Source of the DNA: Lacticaseibacillus baoqingensis
Lineage (GTDB): Bacteria; Bacillota; Bacilli; Lactobacillales; Lactobacillaceae
Length of the DNA: 64,000 bases
Assembly (NCBI RefSeq): GCF_003946165.1
Contig: NZ_RHOI01000009.1
Location: 1 to 64,000 of the forward strand
Direction: 5' to 3'
Below the pieces are notes generated by a model. That model saw only the letters and a list, made by a program, of their open reading frames with translations, had not been told where the DNA came from and made no database searches. Shown here in pieces: positions 18,221 to 26,348 of this stretch (positions within the stretch are counted from its first letter, which is position 1; the number at the start of each line of letters is the position of its first letter). The position numbers and the translations under genes were made by a program.

Positions 18221-18582
18221 TGGAGGTGAGGAGAATCGAACTCCTGTCCATCAGCCCCACTACACATGGCTCTACACGCTTAGTGCCCCTATTTGAAATT
18301 CGCCTACCAGCCGCGCCGGGACGCAAGGCTAACGCCGATAGACTAACCTGTTAGGCTCTTGGCATCCTTTCAGGTGGCGAGGACGTCCGTAGCTCAATTA
18401 GTTTGAGACCGCTAAGCACCCCTTGAGCAAAGGTACGGCGATCACGCTAAGCTGTTATTAAGCAGCTAAAGCGTAAGAATTGTTGTTTTTTGCAGTTAAT
18501 AAACTGTATGCGTTGATGACGGAGCCGACCCTCCGACGTGCACCACGTGCGCAAGCACCAATGTCGAGACCATTACACCCCC
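18221..18582 (-). ncRNA. ssrA: Transfer-messenger RNA
   Basis: 362 nt. The 5' end GGGGGUG pairs with CACCUCC near the 3' end (one G-U) to form the tRNA-like acceptor stem, and GGUCUCGACA and the T arm AGGAG-UUCGAUU-CUCCU are present. The resume codon GCA opens a tag frame reading AKNNNSYALAA followed by TAA. It rescues stalled ribosomes and marks truncated proteins for proteolysis. After the discriminator A at 18221 the gene continues TTTTTAG, so the terminal CCA is not encoded and must be added. A consensus promoter lies upstream and a terminator downstream. Confidence 0.97.
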
Positions 18583-18595
18583 GTGTGCAATCGCC

Positions 18596-18624
18596 ATCAT
18601 AGCATGCCACTTAGCGTTTGTCAA
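18596..18624 (-). promoter_or_regulatory. ssrA promoter
   Basis: On the minus strand TTGACA (18619-18624), a 17-nt spacer and TATGAT (18596-18601) sit 13 nt before the mature 5' end of tmRNA. Confidence 0.9.
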
Positions 18625-18718
18625 AGACTGGCGTCCGTGCTAGTCTGAATATAGTTTAAGCTCTTTTTATGTTGCAAAGGGTAAACTGCAACTATCTTAC
18701 CAGAATGCGAGGCGTAGT

Positions 18719-19441
18719 ATGAAAATATTAATGATTGAAGACAATGAAAGTGTCGCTCAAATGATGGATATGTTCTTTAAAAAAGAACAATGGGAAGTAT
18801 TCAATGCGTATGATGGCGAGTCCGGGTTAGAGGCCTTCAAACAAGCCCCGGAGAGCTTCGACATCATCACCTTGGATCTCAACTTGCCCAAAATGGACGG
18901 GATGCAAGTGGCCCAAGAAATTCGTAAGTTATCACAAACGGTTCCATTGATCATGCTGACCGCCCGCGACACTGACAGCGATCAAGTACTGGGATTGGAA
19001 TTAGGCGCAGACGATTATGTGACCAAACCGTTTTCACCGATCACCTTAGTCGCACGGATCAAAGCACTGCATCGCCGCGCAGAAGTGGCCCCTGCGGCAG
19101 TCGCCGAAGCCGATGAAGGCAATGCCGATTTTGATGTGGTGACCAGCCACTTCAAACTGTCGACCAAGACCCGCGAGGCCTTTTTAGACGGTGCAGCGAT
19201 CCAGGGCCTGACGCCCAAGGAGTTCGATTTGCTGCACACCTTGGCCCAAAATCCGAAGCAAGTCTTCTCACGGGAACAGCTTTTGCAGCTGGTGTGGGAC
19301 TATGAATATTACGGTGATGAACGGACGGTGGATGCCCATATCAAAAAATTGCGCCAAAAGATTGAAAAGGTCGGACCGCAGATCATCCAAACGGTTTGGG
19401 GCGTCGGCTACAAGTTCGATGACAGTGGTTTAGACAAATGA
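18719..19441 (+). CDS. OmpR-family response regulator
   Basis: 240 residues. Receiver domain (1-120) with phosphoacceptor Asp53 in TLDLNLPKMDG, acidic pocket Glu7/Asp8, the switch Thr in MLTARD and Lys in DDYVTKPFSP. A winged-helix DNA-binding domain follows (about 140-235; LTPKEFDLLHTLAQNPKQVFSREQLLQLVW and DERTVDAHIKKLRQK). It is the transcription factor of a two-component pair; its stop overlaps the kinase start by ATGA. Target genes and signal are unknown. The linker (residues 120-140) is unusually Ala/Glu-rich. Confidence 0.95.
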   Translation: MKILMIEDNESVAQMMDMFFKKEQWEVFNAYDGESGLEAFKQAPESFDIITLDLNLPKMDGMQVAQEIRKLSQTVPLIMLTARDTDSDQVLGLELGADDYVTKPFSPITLVARIKALHRRAEVAPAAVAEADEGNADFDVVTSHFKLSTKTREAFLDGAAIQGLTPKEFDLLHTLAQNPKQVFSREQLLQLVWDYEYYGDERTVDAHIKKLRQKIEKVGPQIIQTVWGVGYKFDDSGLDK

Positions 19442-20901
19442 AAATGCTCTATCAGCAAATGATGGCCTTTTTTGGTGTGATCGCCGTCACCTTGGTCATC
19501 GTCTCTATCCTCTTCATTCGCAGTACCACCAACACCGTTTGGCAAAACAGTTTCAATCAACTGGAACAATATACCGATGTGCTCAAAGACCGCGCCGTTG
19601 ATAACGATACTTACTTGATCAATGCCCAATTCATCGAAAACGCTGAGGAGATCTTGGCCAAGCAAAACGTTCACTTCATGATCTATGATGCGGCCAACAA
19701 TGCGCGCTATCCCAACATTCCCGGCGGCGCCCCGCAAGCGATTGCCAGCAAGTATTGGAGTCAGTTGAAAAAAGGCAATACCGTGGCGTTGCCAGAACTG
19801 ACGACCAACCCGCAAAACGGTCGGCAGCAGCGCATGACGATCTACTACAAGCCGGTATTTTTGAGTCAAAAATTGCTCTTTGTGATCGCTGCATTTGCCC
19901 CCGTCGAAAACATCCAAAGCTCGATTCAGCAAACCGAAAAAAACCTGGTCGTTGCCTTTTTACTGTCACTGCTTGCCGCGATCGTAATCTCATATTTTCT
20001 GGCGCGTTTTCAAGTCAATCGGATCAATCGCTTGCGCCAGGCCACGCACCAAGTGGCCGAAGGCGATTATGATGTGCAAGTCCAATTTGACAAGAAAGGC
20101 CATGACGAAGTGGCCGCCTTGGCAGATGATTTTCAAGACATGGTCGGCTCGCTGCGTGAAAGTCAAGCCGAGATCCATCGTCAAGAAGAGCGGCGCCGTC
20201 AGTTTATGGCCGATGCGGCACACGAAATGCGCACCCCGCTGACCACGATCAACGGCTTGCTTGAAGGCTTGGCGTATGATGCGATCCCAGAAGAATCCAA
20301 AGGTGAATCGATCGCATTGATGCAAAAAGAAACCAAGCGCCTGATCCGCTTAGTCAACGAAAACTTGGATTATGAAAAGATCCGCACCAATCAGATCCTG
20401 CTCAACAAGCAAACTTTCAACGCCACAGAAGCCTTACACGACATCGTCTCGCAGCTGCAACAAAAAGCCGAAGCCTCAAATGATCAGCTTGTCTTAACCG
20501 CCGCTGACGAGGTTCCCGTATTTGCCGATCATGACCGGTTCGTGCAAGTGTTGTTCAACATCACGCAAAACGCGATCCAGTTCACCCAAAATGGCACGAT
20601 CACCATCTCCGCCAAAGCAGGCTATCACCAAACGGAGTTGGCCGTACAAGATACCGGCATCGGCATGAGCCCTGATCAAGTGAAAAATATTTGGGAACGT
20701 TATTACAAAGCCGACCCCTCGCGTAAAAATACCAAATACGGCGAGTCTGGCCTAGGATTGGCGATCGTGCACCAGCTGGTTACGCGCCATGGTGGCACGA
20801 TCAAAGTTGAATCCGCACTGAACCAAGGGACGACCTTCTTTATCACCTTCCCTGACGAAGAAACTGCCCCCAAACAAGCGCCGATCACGCACACCAAATA
20901 A
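19438..20901 (+). CDS. Membrane sensor histidine kinase
   Basis: 487 residues. Two membrane helices (about 8-28 and 166-188) flank an extracellular sensor of roughly 135 residues; then a HAMP domain (about 190-242), the dimerisation/phosphoacceptor segment with His262 in AHEMRTPLTTI, and an ATPase domain with N box (NITQNAIQFT), G1 (DTGIGM) and G2 (GESGLGLAIV). It phosphorylates the response regulator encoded upstream, with which it overlaps by 4 nt. The sensed stimulus cannot be read from sequence. A bidirectional hairpin follows. Confidence 0.95.
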   Translation: MKMLYQQMMAFFGVIAVTLVIVSILFIRSTTNTVWQNSFNQLEQYTDVLKDRAVDNDTYLINAQFIENAEEILAKQNVHFMIYDAANNARYPNIPGGAPQAIASKYWSQLKKGNTVALPELTTNPQNGRQQRMTIYYKPVFLSQKLLFVIAAFAPVENIQSSIQQTEKNLVVAFLLSLLAAIVISYFLARFQVNRINRLRQATHQVAEGDYDVQVQFDKKGHDEVAALADDFQDMVGSLRESQAEIHRQEERRRQFMADAAHEMRTPLTTINGLLEGLAYDAIPEESKGESIALMQKETKRLIRLVNENLDYEKIRTNQILLNKQTFNATEALHDIVSQLQQKAEASNDQLVLTAADEVPVFADHDRFVQVLFNITQNAIQFTQNGTITISAKAGYHQTELAVQDTGIGMSPDQVKNIWERYYKADPSRKNTKYGESGLGLAIVHQLVTRHGGTIKVESALNQGTTFFITFPDEETAPKQAPITHTK

Positions 20902-20918
20902 CCCCTTTGCCGCACATC

Positions 20919-20962
20919 AAACTGCCGCCCACCACGATTTCGTGATGGGCGGCAGTTTTTTA
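20919..20962. terminator. Bidirectional terminator after kinase gene
   Basis: AAACTGCCGCCCA (20919-20931) pairs with TGGGCGGCAGTTT (20946-20958), flanked by A and T runs; it separates convergent genes and overlaps the nitroreductase stop. Confidence 0.9.
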
Positions 20963-21706
20963 TTTGGTAGTCAAAAACCCCTGTTGATGGAGTGCTGACA
21001 ATAACTCTGAACGCTTCTTAGGAGACGTCGTGGCGCTGCGCGTCAACAAATGTGAAAACGACTCGGCTCGCTGATTGGTCAGTCGCGTCGCGTAATAATG
21101 CGCGATCACCTCATCATACGCTTGCATGTCTTGTTGAAACTGCGCCGGCAAGTTGTAGCCGTTGGTAAAATGCATTGCGGCTTGCGGCATGCGCGGTTTA
21201 GCTTGGGTTTTTTGATCGGGATAGCCGACGATCAAACCAATGATTGGAAAGGTCAATGTCGGCAAGTGCAATAATGCGATCAAGCGCTTAGCATCATTCA
21301 AGATACTGCCCAGCAATACCGTCCCTAATCCCAAGCTTTCTGCGGCATTCACCGTATTTTGGGCCGCCAATAGTGCATCAGAAGCGCCTTGCAGAAATTT
21401 GTCTGTACTGCCTAATTCTTGCAACTGCGGCTGTTTTGCTAACAAGGCGGCGCGGTGTTGGTCGATGACAAAAATAAACAAATGCCCATTCTCTGCCACG
21501 TATTGCTGGCCGCTGATTTGAGCAATCTGGGCCCGCAAGCGGGAATCTGTGATGCTGATCACACTGAATGATTGGAGATAGTGTGATGTGGCAGTATGTT
21601 GCGCCACATCGATCAAAGTCTTGATCAACGCATCTGCCACTGATTGTTTGGTAAAGTGCCGGATCGATTTATGTTGGAGTTGCCGAGTAATTTCATCTTC
21701 AGACAT
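20960..21706 (-). CDS. NfsA-like NADPH-dependent nitroreductase family protein
   Basis: 248 residues. An FMN flavoprotein of the NfsA/FRP branch: N-terminal HKSIRHFTKQSVADALIKTLIDVAQHTATSHYLQ for FMN binding, AAESLGLGTVLLGSILND in the middle, PIIGLIVGYPD, and the branch's extended C-terminal arm. Such enzymes reduce nitro compounds, quinones or flavins; the physiological substrate is unknown. ATG at 21706 chosen; an in-frame GTG two codons earlier is possible and the upstream ribosome site is weak. Confidence 0.88.
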   Translation of the reverse strand: MSEDEITRQLQHKSIRHFTKQSVADALIKTLIDVAQHTATSHYLQSFSVISITDSRLRAQIAQISGQQYVAENGHLFIFVIDQHRAALLAKQPQLQELGSTDKFLQGASDALLAAQNTVNAAESLGLGTVLLGSILNDAKRLIALLHLPTLTFPIIGLIVGYPDQKTQAKPRMPQAAMHFTNGYNLPAQFQQDMQAYDEVIAHYYATRLTNQRAESFSHLLTRSATTSPKKRSELLSALHQQGFLTTK

Positions 21707-21769
21707 ACGCACTCATCTTCTTTTTTCTAATTATTTTCAGGGTACCACAAGCAAGCATACGCGATCAGC

Positions 21770-22627
21770 TCATTTGTTTCGGCCAACCAAGATCTGCCGC
21801 TGGCGCCAGCAATAAGCGGCACATATCCCGCCTAGCACGATCAGGGTGGGCAAGCTGCGCTCAACGCCAAAAGTACCCCCAGTAAGCCACTGACTGACCG
21901 GCAATGGTGTTGAATGCCAGATGACACTGACATCAGCCGTTCCAGATACGGCAGTCCCAAAAATCACCCCTTCGGCAATATTCCAAGCAGCATGCACCGC
22001 CCCGCTCAACCATAAACTACCTGCTTGATACCTTAAGAACGACATGAACAAGCCAAAGCAAAAGATGCCCAAACCAGCGCGCCAATCAAAGCCCGGATTG
22101 GCCGCATGCAGCAATGTAAATAATAATGTATTCGTCAAAAAAGCGGTGCGCACGTGTTGTTGATGCAGCCAATAACCCATGATGTAGCCGCGACACAGCA
22201 ATTCTTCAAACATTGACTGGACCATGAAACCACCAATCAATAAGCATAACTCTGGCACTCGCTGCAAGTGAAAGACCCACGTGACGTGATATCCGCCAGC
22301 CAGCCAAATCACGCTCCAGATGAAGGCAAAACTGCCGAGCCCGATCAAGGTGCCGAGCAAATAGTTTTGCATGACCTTTTGCCGAGTAAATGGCACTAAG
22401 TACGCCCGCTTGCGGAAACGATAATACCACACCATCCCCAAAATGCCCAAAACTTCCCCATACAGCCACACCATCGTCAGCGTCCTGGTCTCGATTAGCG
22501 CTTGACTCACCCCAACAGCACCGGCGAGCACCACGCCAATTTCCGAAACGAACGACCACCCGATTGCCACTAGCCAAACGCCCAAATTCTCCCCACACCA
22601 GTGCCCCGCGTATTTCACCGTATTCAT
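21770..22627 (-). CDS. CPBP-family intramembrane metalloprotease
   Basis: 285 residues with about eight hydrophobic segments. The Abi/CPBP motifs are EELLCRG (motif 1), FTLLHA (motif 2) and HAAWN (motif 3), supplying the Glu and His residues expected of this membrane protease family. In lactobacilli members are linked to bacteriocin self-immunity or protein maturation, but no bacteriocin gene is nearby, so the role is open. The ATG at 22627 follows GAGGGTGG; the longer in-frame start has no such site. Confidence 0.87.
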   Translation of the reverse strand: MNTVKYAGHWCGENLGVWLVAIGWSFVSEIGVVLAGAVGVSQALIETRTLTMVWLYGEVLGILGMVWYYRFRKRAYLVPFTRQKVMQNYLLGTLIGLGSFAFIWSVIWLAGGYHVTWVFHLQRVPELCLLIGGFMVQSMFEELLCRGYIMGYWLHQQHVRTAFLTNTLLFTLLHAANPGFDWRAGLGIFCFGLFMSFLRYQAGSLWLSGAVHAAWNIAEGVIFGTAVSGTADVSVIWHSTPLPVSQWLTGGTFGVERSLPTLIVLGGICAAYCWRQRQILVGRNK

Positions 22628-22690
22628 CTCTACCACCCTCGGTTGCCAGTATCGCTTCCCCGTTATTTCCAATCAGCCGCTTGATAACCC

Positions 22691-22721
22691 AAAAAGCATA
22701 TCGGCTTCCCGATATGCTTTT
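22691..22721 (-). terminator. Terminator of efp
   Basis: AAAAGCATATCGG and CCGATATGCTTTT form a 13-bp stem with T run on the minus strand. A 21-bp palindrome (22762-22782) lies between it and the efp stop. Confidence 0.9.
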
Positions 22722-22807
22722 GATGACACTATTGAGGCGTATTACCAGTTTGCCGCTTAGTGCCTGTTGCCTGGCAACAGGCTTAAGCCACCTGGCTGCC
22801 GCAGCAG

Positions 22808-23362
22808 TTAGGCACGCTTTTGGTATTCGCCGTTAGCGGTATTGATCTGCACGACTTCACCTTCATGGATGAATTCTGGCACATTGATCACTAACCCGGT
22901 TTCTAGTGTTGCCGGCTTGCCGCCAGACGTCACGGAACCGCCTTTGATATTAGGTTGAGTCTCAGTGACTTTCAAGTTCACAGTAGAAGGCAAGGTGATA
23001 CCGATCACTTCACTACCGTAGAATTCGATTTGGACCAAGGCATTTTCCAATAAATACAAGCGTTCATGCTCAATAGATTCGTCTGGCAGTTCATATTGTT
23101 CATAAGTATCAGTATCCATGAAGAAACTGGTGCCGTCTTGTTCATATAAGTACTGGGCGTTTTTCTTTTCCAAGATCGCTGGCGTGATCTTTTCACTCGG
23201 GCGCATCGTGGTTTGTACCGTAGAACCGGCGCGGACATCATATAACTTAAGTTGCATTAAGGTGTTGCCTTTACCAGGCTTATGGTGATTACTTTCGATC
23301 ACCTTGATCAGCTTGCCATCTTTTTCAAATGTCATTCCTGCACGTAAATCAATTGCTTCCAT
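22808..23362 (-). CDS. efp: Elongation factor P
   Basis: 184 residues, the normal length. It binds ribosomes stalled at consecutive prolines and promotes peptide-bond formation. The loop HKPGKG (residues 27-32) carries the conserved Lys31 that contacts the P-site tRNA. Three beta-barrel domains are expected; the C-terminal segment with [20 protein letters not shown] is typical. AAGGAG lies 9 nt before the ATG. The mRNA leader of about 140 nt contains a 30-codon ORF with a Leu-Pro-Pro-Pro run that stops 20 nt upstream of this start, suggesting control by EF-P activity. Confidence 0.97.
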   Translation of the reverse strand: MEAIDLRAGMTFEKDGKLIKVIESNHHKPGKGNTLMQLKLYDVRAGSTVQTTMRPSEKITPAILEKKNAQYLYEQDGTSFFMDTDTYEQYELPDESIEHERLYLLENALVQIEFYGSEVIGITLPSTVNLKVTETQPNIKGGSVTSGGKPATLETGLVINVPEFIHEGEVVQINTANGEYQKRA

Positions 23363-23382
23363 GTTTGTAGTCTCCTTGTGCG

Positions 23383-23475
23383 CTATGCGCGATCCATCCC
23401 GACAACCAACGCCGAATGCGGCGGCGGCAGCGGCATGATCAATGCGTGGCCCAAGCCGTTAAAAAAAATGAACAT
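23383..23475 (-). CDS. Upstream ORF with polyproline run (candidate efp leader peptide)
   Basis: 30 codons, ATG at 23475 to TAG at 23383-23385, with GGGAGGG 5 nt before the ATG. The peptide starts [13 protein letters not shown], continues MPLPPPHS and ends ALVVGMDRA. The proline codons are CCG, with CTG between the first and second, then CCG three times. It lies between a -35/-10 pair at 23506-23534 and the efp start, in the efp mRNA leader, and ends 20 nt before efp. Pro-Pro-Pro is a classic EF-P-dependent stall motif, so translation of this ORF could report EF-P activity. The segment CGCCG-catt-CGGCG forms a hairpin at the proline codons. Expression is not shown; low-complexity GC-rich sequence is the alternative. 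Confidence 0.5.
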   Translation of the reverse strand: MFIFFNGLGHALIMPLPPPHSALVVGMDRA

Positions 23476-23505
23476 CGCGGCCCTCCCGCCTTCTCTTCGT
23501 GGTTC

Positions 23506-23534
23506 ATTATACGGGAAGCGGACTTGGGTTTCCA
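23506..23534 (-). promoter_or_regulatory. efp promoter
   Basis: On the minus strand a perfect -10 TATAAT (23506-23511) and a -35 TGGAAA (23529-23534) are 17 nt apart. Start of transcription would be near 23499, 24 nt before the leader ORF. Confidence 0.65.
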
Positions 23535-23638
23535 GTCACCCCTTGATACCGACCAAAAAGCACACGCATTTAACCTCGCGATCCAAAGCGGGGATCCAAG
23601 CAACTAAGCCTTTGTGCAGTGGTCATCACGGCTGAAGC

Positions 23639-23935
23639 TCAAGAAAATTCTGCGGTGATCGACACCGCCGGCAAAGCAGTGAGCCAATCCTGAACCGTTT
23701 GTGCCAACTGGTTGGTCATGGCACTCGCCGCGGCCATTTTCTTATTACCGTGATTAAGCATCATGGTGGGGCCAATTTGAGTGGGTCTTTGCACCGTACC
23801 GTCAGCGCCAATATACCGATAGGCTCTCGCCAGATCGGCATTAGGATCGATGGCTTGATCAGTTTCATGATACTACCCTGGCGTTGTCTTGAGCTCGGCT
23901 AACACTTGGCGCAGATCGTATGGTTTTTCAGTCAT
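23639..23935 (-). pseudogene. Remnant of UbiD/LpdC-type hydroxyarylic acid decarboxylase
   Basis: Reading leftward from the ATG at 23935 the frame gives MTEKPYDLRQVLAELKTTPG, a TAG stop at codon 21, then YHETDQAIDPNADLARAYRY and IGADGTVQRPTQIGPTMMLN. This closely follows the N-terminus of UbiD-family decarboxylases such as gallate decarboxylase LpdC of Lactiplantibacillus plantarum (about 490 residues). After about 64 codons the similarity ends; a further 34 codons in the same frame (including LTALPAVSITAEF) are not recognised and end at TGA. The bulk of the gene is missing, so this is a nonfunctional relic with a nonsense codon and a large deletion. A LysR gene lies just upstream, as is common for such decarboxylases. 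Confidence 0.75.
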
Positions 23936-23947
23936 ATTGCTTTCTCT

Positions 23948-23980
23948 GTTTCGCGCTTACTTATTAAGTATGCGCGAAAC
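23948..23980. repeat. 33-nt near-perfect palindrome
   Basis: GTTTCGCGC (23948-23956) pairs with GCGCGAAAC (23972-23980), with inner TACTTA/TAAGTA pairing around a single-base loop and one T-T mismatch. It lies 47 nt after the LysR stop and just before the decarboxylase relic. No T run follows, so it may be an old operator or a weak terminator. Confidence 0.6.
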
Positions 23981-24027
23981 CGCGGCCGCTAACCCTTCAG
24001 ACTGTCTGCCCAATCATGCCAAATTCG

Positions 24028-24906
24028 CTACCGGATCCGGGCTTGGCAAAACGTCCAAAAGGCATCACTGGCTAAGGTGTGTTCCCCACGCGATCGTAAA
24101 AAGGCCAGCTGACTATTTTGGACAGGTGTGATCGGCACTGCGACCACGTTCGGATAGGCGAGCGCATCAAAAGCGTGCGCCATCATGATCGATACCCCCA
24201 TGCCTCGATTCACCATCCCGGCGATCAAGTCAATGCGCTGCCCGGTATAAGCGATCTTCGGCTCGATATTGGCCGCTTTAAGCATCGCCATCACTGGTTG
24301 ATAGAGATAAGTCGCATCGCTTAATAGCAAAAACGAGTCTTCTGCTAAGGCTTGGACGGAAACACTGGCAGCAGTGGCAAAAGGGTGGTTTTTAGGCAAT
24401 AACGCAGCGAAGTGATCGGTTTCACCAATAATCGTGGCGTATTTAGCAGCTTCATCGCCAAACAACCGCGTGAACACTATGTCGACTCGACCGGCATCTA
24501 GGGCCGGCAACAACGTGTCGCTTTCCGCCTCGGCAAACTGCAAGTCGATTTCCGGATGCTGTTTGGCAAAAGCCGCAATCAAGTTGAAGGCTTTATATTG
24601 CGCAATCGACGGGATCGCCCGCAAAACTAGGCGCTTATGCACCTGGTCTTGCTGCGCTGCCAAGGCAGTCAGCATTTGCTTTTCTGTAGCCAGCAGCGAT
24701 CGCGCATACGGCAACACCAGCTTCCCGGCTGCCGTCAGCTTGATCTGCCGATGACTGCGATCAAATAAGCTGGCATCCAATTCTTTTTCCAAGGCCTTGA
24801 TCTGCTTTGAGACAGTCGCTTGCGAAGTAAACAGACGCGCAGCCGTCGTTGAAAAATTCAACGTTTGCGCCAAGTCAACAAAAACCGCTAATTTATGCAG
24901 CTCCAT
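24028..24906 (-). CDS. LysR-family transcriptional regulator
   Basis: 292 residues. N-terminal winged helix-turn-helix (1-60: ELHKLAVFVDLAQTLNFSTTAARL, then SQATVSKQIKALEKEL), and a periplasmic-binding-protein-like effector domain (about 88-290). The ATG at 24906 follows AAGGGTGAT. LysR regulators usually control an adjacent gene; the only neighbour in the same direction is the decayed UbiD-type decarboxylase, so this regulator may have lost its main target. Ligand unknown. Confidence 0.9.
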   Translation of the reverse strand: MELHKLAVFVDLAQTLNFSTTAARLFTSQATVSKQIKALEKELDASLFDRSHRQIKLTAAGKLVLPYARSLLATEKQMLTALAAQQDQVHKRLVLRAIPSIAQYKAFNLIAAFAKQHPEIDLQFAEAESDTLLPALDAGRVDIVFTRLFGDEAAKYATIIGETDHFAALLPKNHPFATAASVSVQALAEDSFLLLSDATYLYQPVMAMLKAANIEPKIAYTGQRIDLIAGMVNRGMGVSIMMAHAFDALAYPNVVAVPITPVQNSQLAFLRSRGEHTLASDAFWTFCQARIR

Positions 24907-24970
24907 ATCATCACCCTTTCTTGATGTATGCGCTTTTGGCATAGTCTACCATATTCTCCACCTGGAGCCG

Positions 24971-25011
24971 AAACAAAAGCGTGTGCAGCTGAACTCAGCT
25001 GCACACGCTTT
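24971..25011 (-). terminator. Terminator of VOC gene
   Basis: AAAGCGTGTGCAGCTG pairs with CAGCTGCACACGCTTT around a 4-nt loop; TTTTGTTT follows on the minus strand. Confidence 0.9.
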
Positions 25012-25028
25012 GGCAGTTAGCGATTTTG

Positions 25029-25400
25029 CTACACCGTTAACTCCAACAAATTGCCTTCTGGATCTTCGACGGTTGCTTCAAAATACCCATCGCCAGTGCG
25101 CCGCGGCGCCGTGGTATGATAACCGGCTTGCGCCAAGCGCTTGGTCAACGCTGCCACCGCCCTTTCACTGCCCAAACTAAACGCCACATGGGCAAAGCCC
25201 AAACTGACTTTGGCAGGTGCCAGCTCTGGCTGATGCATCAACTCTAAGCGCACAGCACTGTTGGGAAAACTCAAGAAATACGAACTGAACTGTTTTTGAG
25301 GATTGGTATATAACGTATTGGCATGCGCCGCAAAATACGTTTCGTAAAATGCTTTGCACGCGGTTAAGTCTTGCACCCATACTCCGATATGTGTGATCAT
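25029..25400 (-). CDS. VOC-superfamily (glyoxalase-like) protein
   Basis: 123 residues. Two beta-alpha-beta-beta-beta modules: HIGVWVQDLTACKAFYETYF at the start and GFAHVAFSLGSERAVAALTKRL in the middle, ending EATVEDPEGNLLELTV. Possible metal ligands are His4, Glu in LELMH, His in FAHVAF and Glu in LLELTV, as in glyoxalase I or resistance-type VOC proteins. The reaction is unknown. The start at 25400 is supported by AAGGAGG 8 nt upstream; a much longer in-frame extension has no site. Confidence 0.88.
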   Translation of the reverse strand: MITHIGVWVQDLTACKAFYETYFAAHANTLYTNPQKQFSSYFLSFPNSAVRLELMHQPELAPAKVSLGFAHVAFSLGSERAVAALTKRLAQAGYHTTAPRRTGDGYFEATVEDPEGNLLELTV

Positions 25401-25487
25401 TGTCACCGCCTCCTTCTGGAGTTTAGCATAGCATTTTCCGTCTGGTTGTGTGCTAGAATGTGAGTAAACGTCACAGGAGGCTGTTGC

Positions 25488-26282
25488 ATGCCGATTCAAC
25501 TCATTGCTACCGATATTGATGGTACGTTCATCGATCATCAAAGCCATTACGACCGCGCTTGGTTCAACCAGCTGCATCAACGGATGTTGGCCCACCAGAT
25601 CCGCTTTGTGATCGCCAGCGGGAATCAACGCGCCCATTTAGAAGCGTTTTTCCCAGATGACGACGACATCTTATATATTGCCGAAAACGGTGCTTATGTG
25701 GCCGATGCCCAACACACCTACGCCTTAAGCCACTTTCAAGCTGCCGATGTCGCCGCGCTGGTCAAGTATCTGGCTGCCATGCCGGACCTGCATTTTTCCT
25801 TGTGTACGCCAAAAGCGGCCTATATTCGCAGCAGTGAACCGGCGATCAATAAACAGATCACCCGCCAATTTTGCCCGGACACCCGTGAAGTGACTTCGCT
25901 TTTGGACCATACTGAATCGGTGGTCAAACTGGCGCTGCAATGTCCACCTGAACAAACGCCTGCGTTAGTTGCGCAACTCAAAGCCCGCTTTGGTGACGTG
26001 GCCCACCCCACATCCAGCGGTCGCGGCAGCATCGACGTGATTCAGCCGGGATTGGATAAGGCCTATGGGTTGAATATTTTGAGCCAACAATTGGCGATCC
26101 CATTCAAGAACATGGTCGCGTTTGGCGATGGCGGCAATGACGTCACCATGCTTGAAGCTGTTGGGTGCGGGGTGGCCATGGCCAATGCGCCAGCAGCCAT
26201 CAAGGCCCATGCCGATGCGGTCACCACCAGTTGCGATGAACAAGGCGTCTTAGCTTGGTTGGATCAACACTTGCCGCAATAA
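25488..26282 (+). CDS. Cof-type HAD-IIB family phosphatase
   Basis: 264 residues. The nucleophile motif is DIDGT (Asp9, Asp11), followed by IASGNQR (motif II), the C2B cap domain (about 85-190), and GDGGNDVTMLEAVGCGVAMANA (motif IV with the metal-binding Asp residues). Such enzymes dephosphorylate sugar phosphates, FMN or PLP; no specific substrate can be named. AGGAGG precedes the ATG. Monocistronic, with a strong terminator. Confidence 0.93.
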   Translation: MPIQLIATDIDGTFIDHQSHYDRAWFNQLHQRMLAHQIRFVIASGNQRAHLEAFFPDDDDILYIAENGAYVADAQHTYALSHFQAADVAALVKYLAAMPDLHFSLCTPKAAYIRSSEPAINKQITRQFCPDTREVTSLLDHTESVVKLALQCPPEQTPALVAQLKARFGDVAHPTSSGRGSIDVIQPGLDKAYGLNILSQQLAIPFKNMVAFGDGGNDVTMLEAVGCGVAMANAPAAIKAHADAVTTSCDEQGVLAWLDQHLPQ

Positions 26283-26291
26283 TTCAAAAAT

Positions 26292-26338
26292 AGGACGACG
26301 CCCCTAAACCTGACTGGCTTAGGGGCGTCGTCCTTAAT
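26292..26338. terminator. Bidirectional terminator between convergent genes
   Basis: AGGACGACGCCCCTAA (26292-26307) pairs with TTAGGGGCGTCGTCCT (26319-26334); TTAATT follows. Confidence 0.88.
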
Positions 26339-26348
26339 TGGCGCTTGA

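Noticed and set aside
25401-25637. N-terminal extension of the VOC protein
   Set aside because: The strong AAGGAGG site and family similarity begin at 25400; the extension overlaps the divergent HAD gene start.
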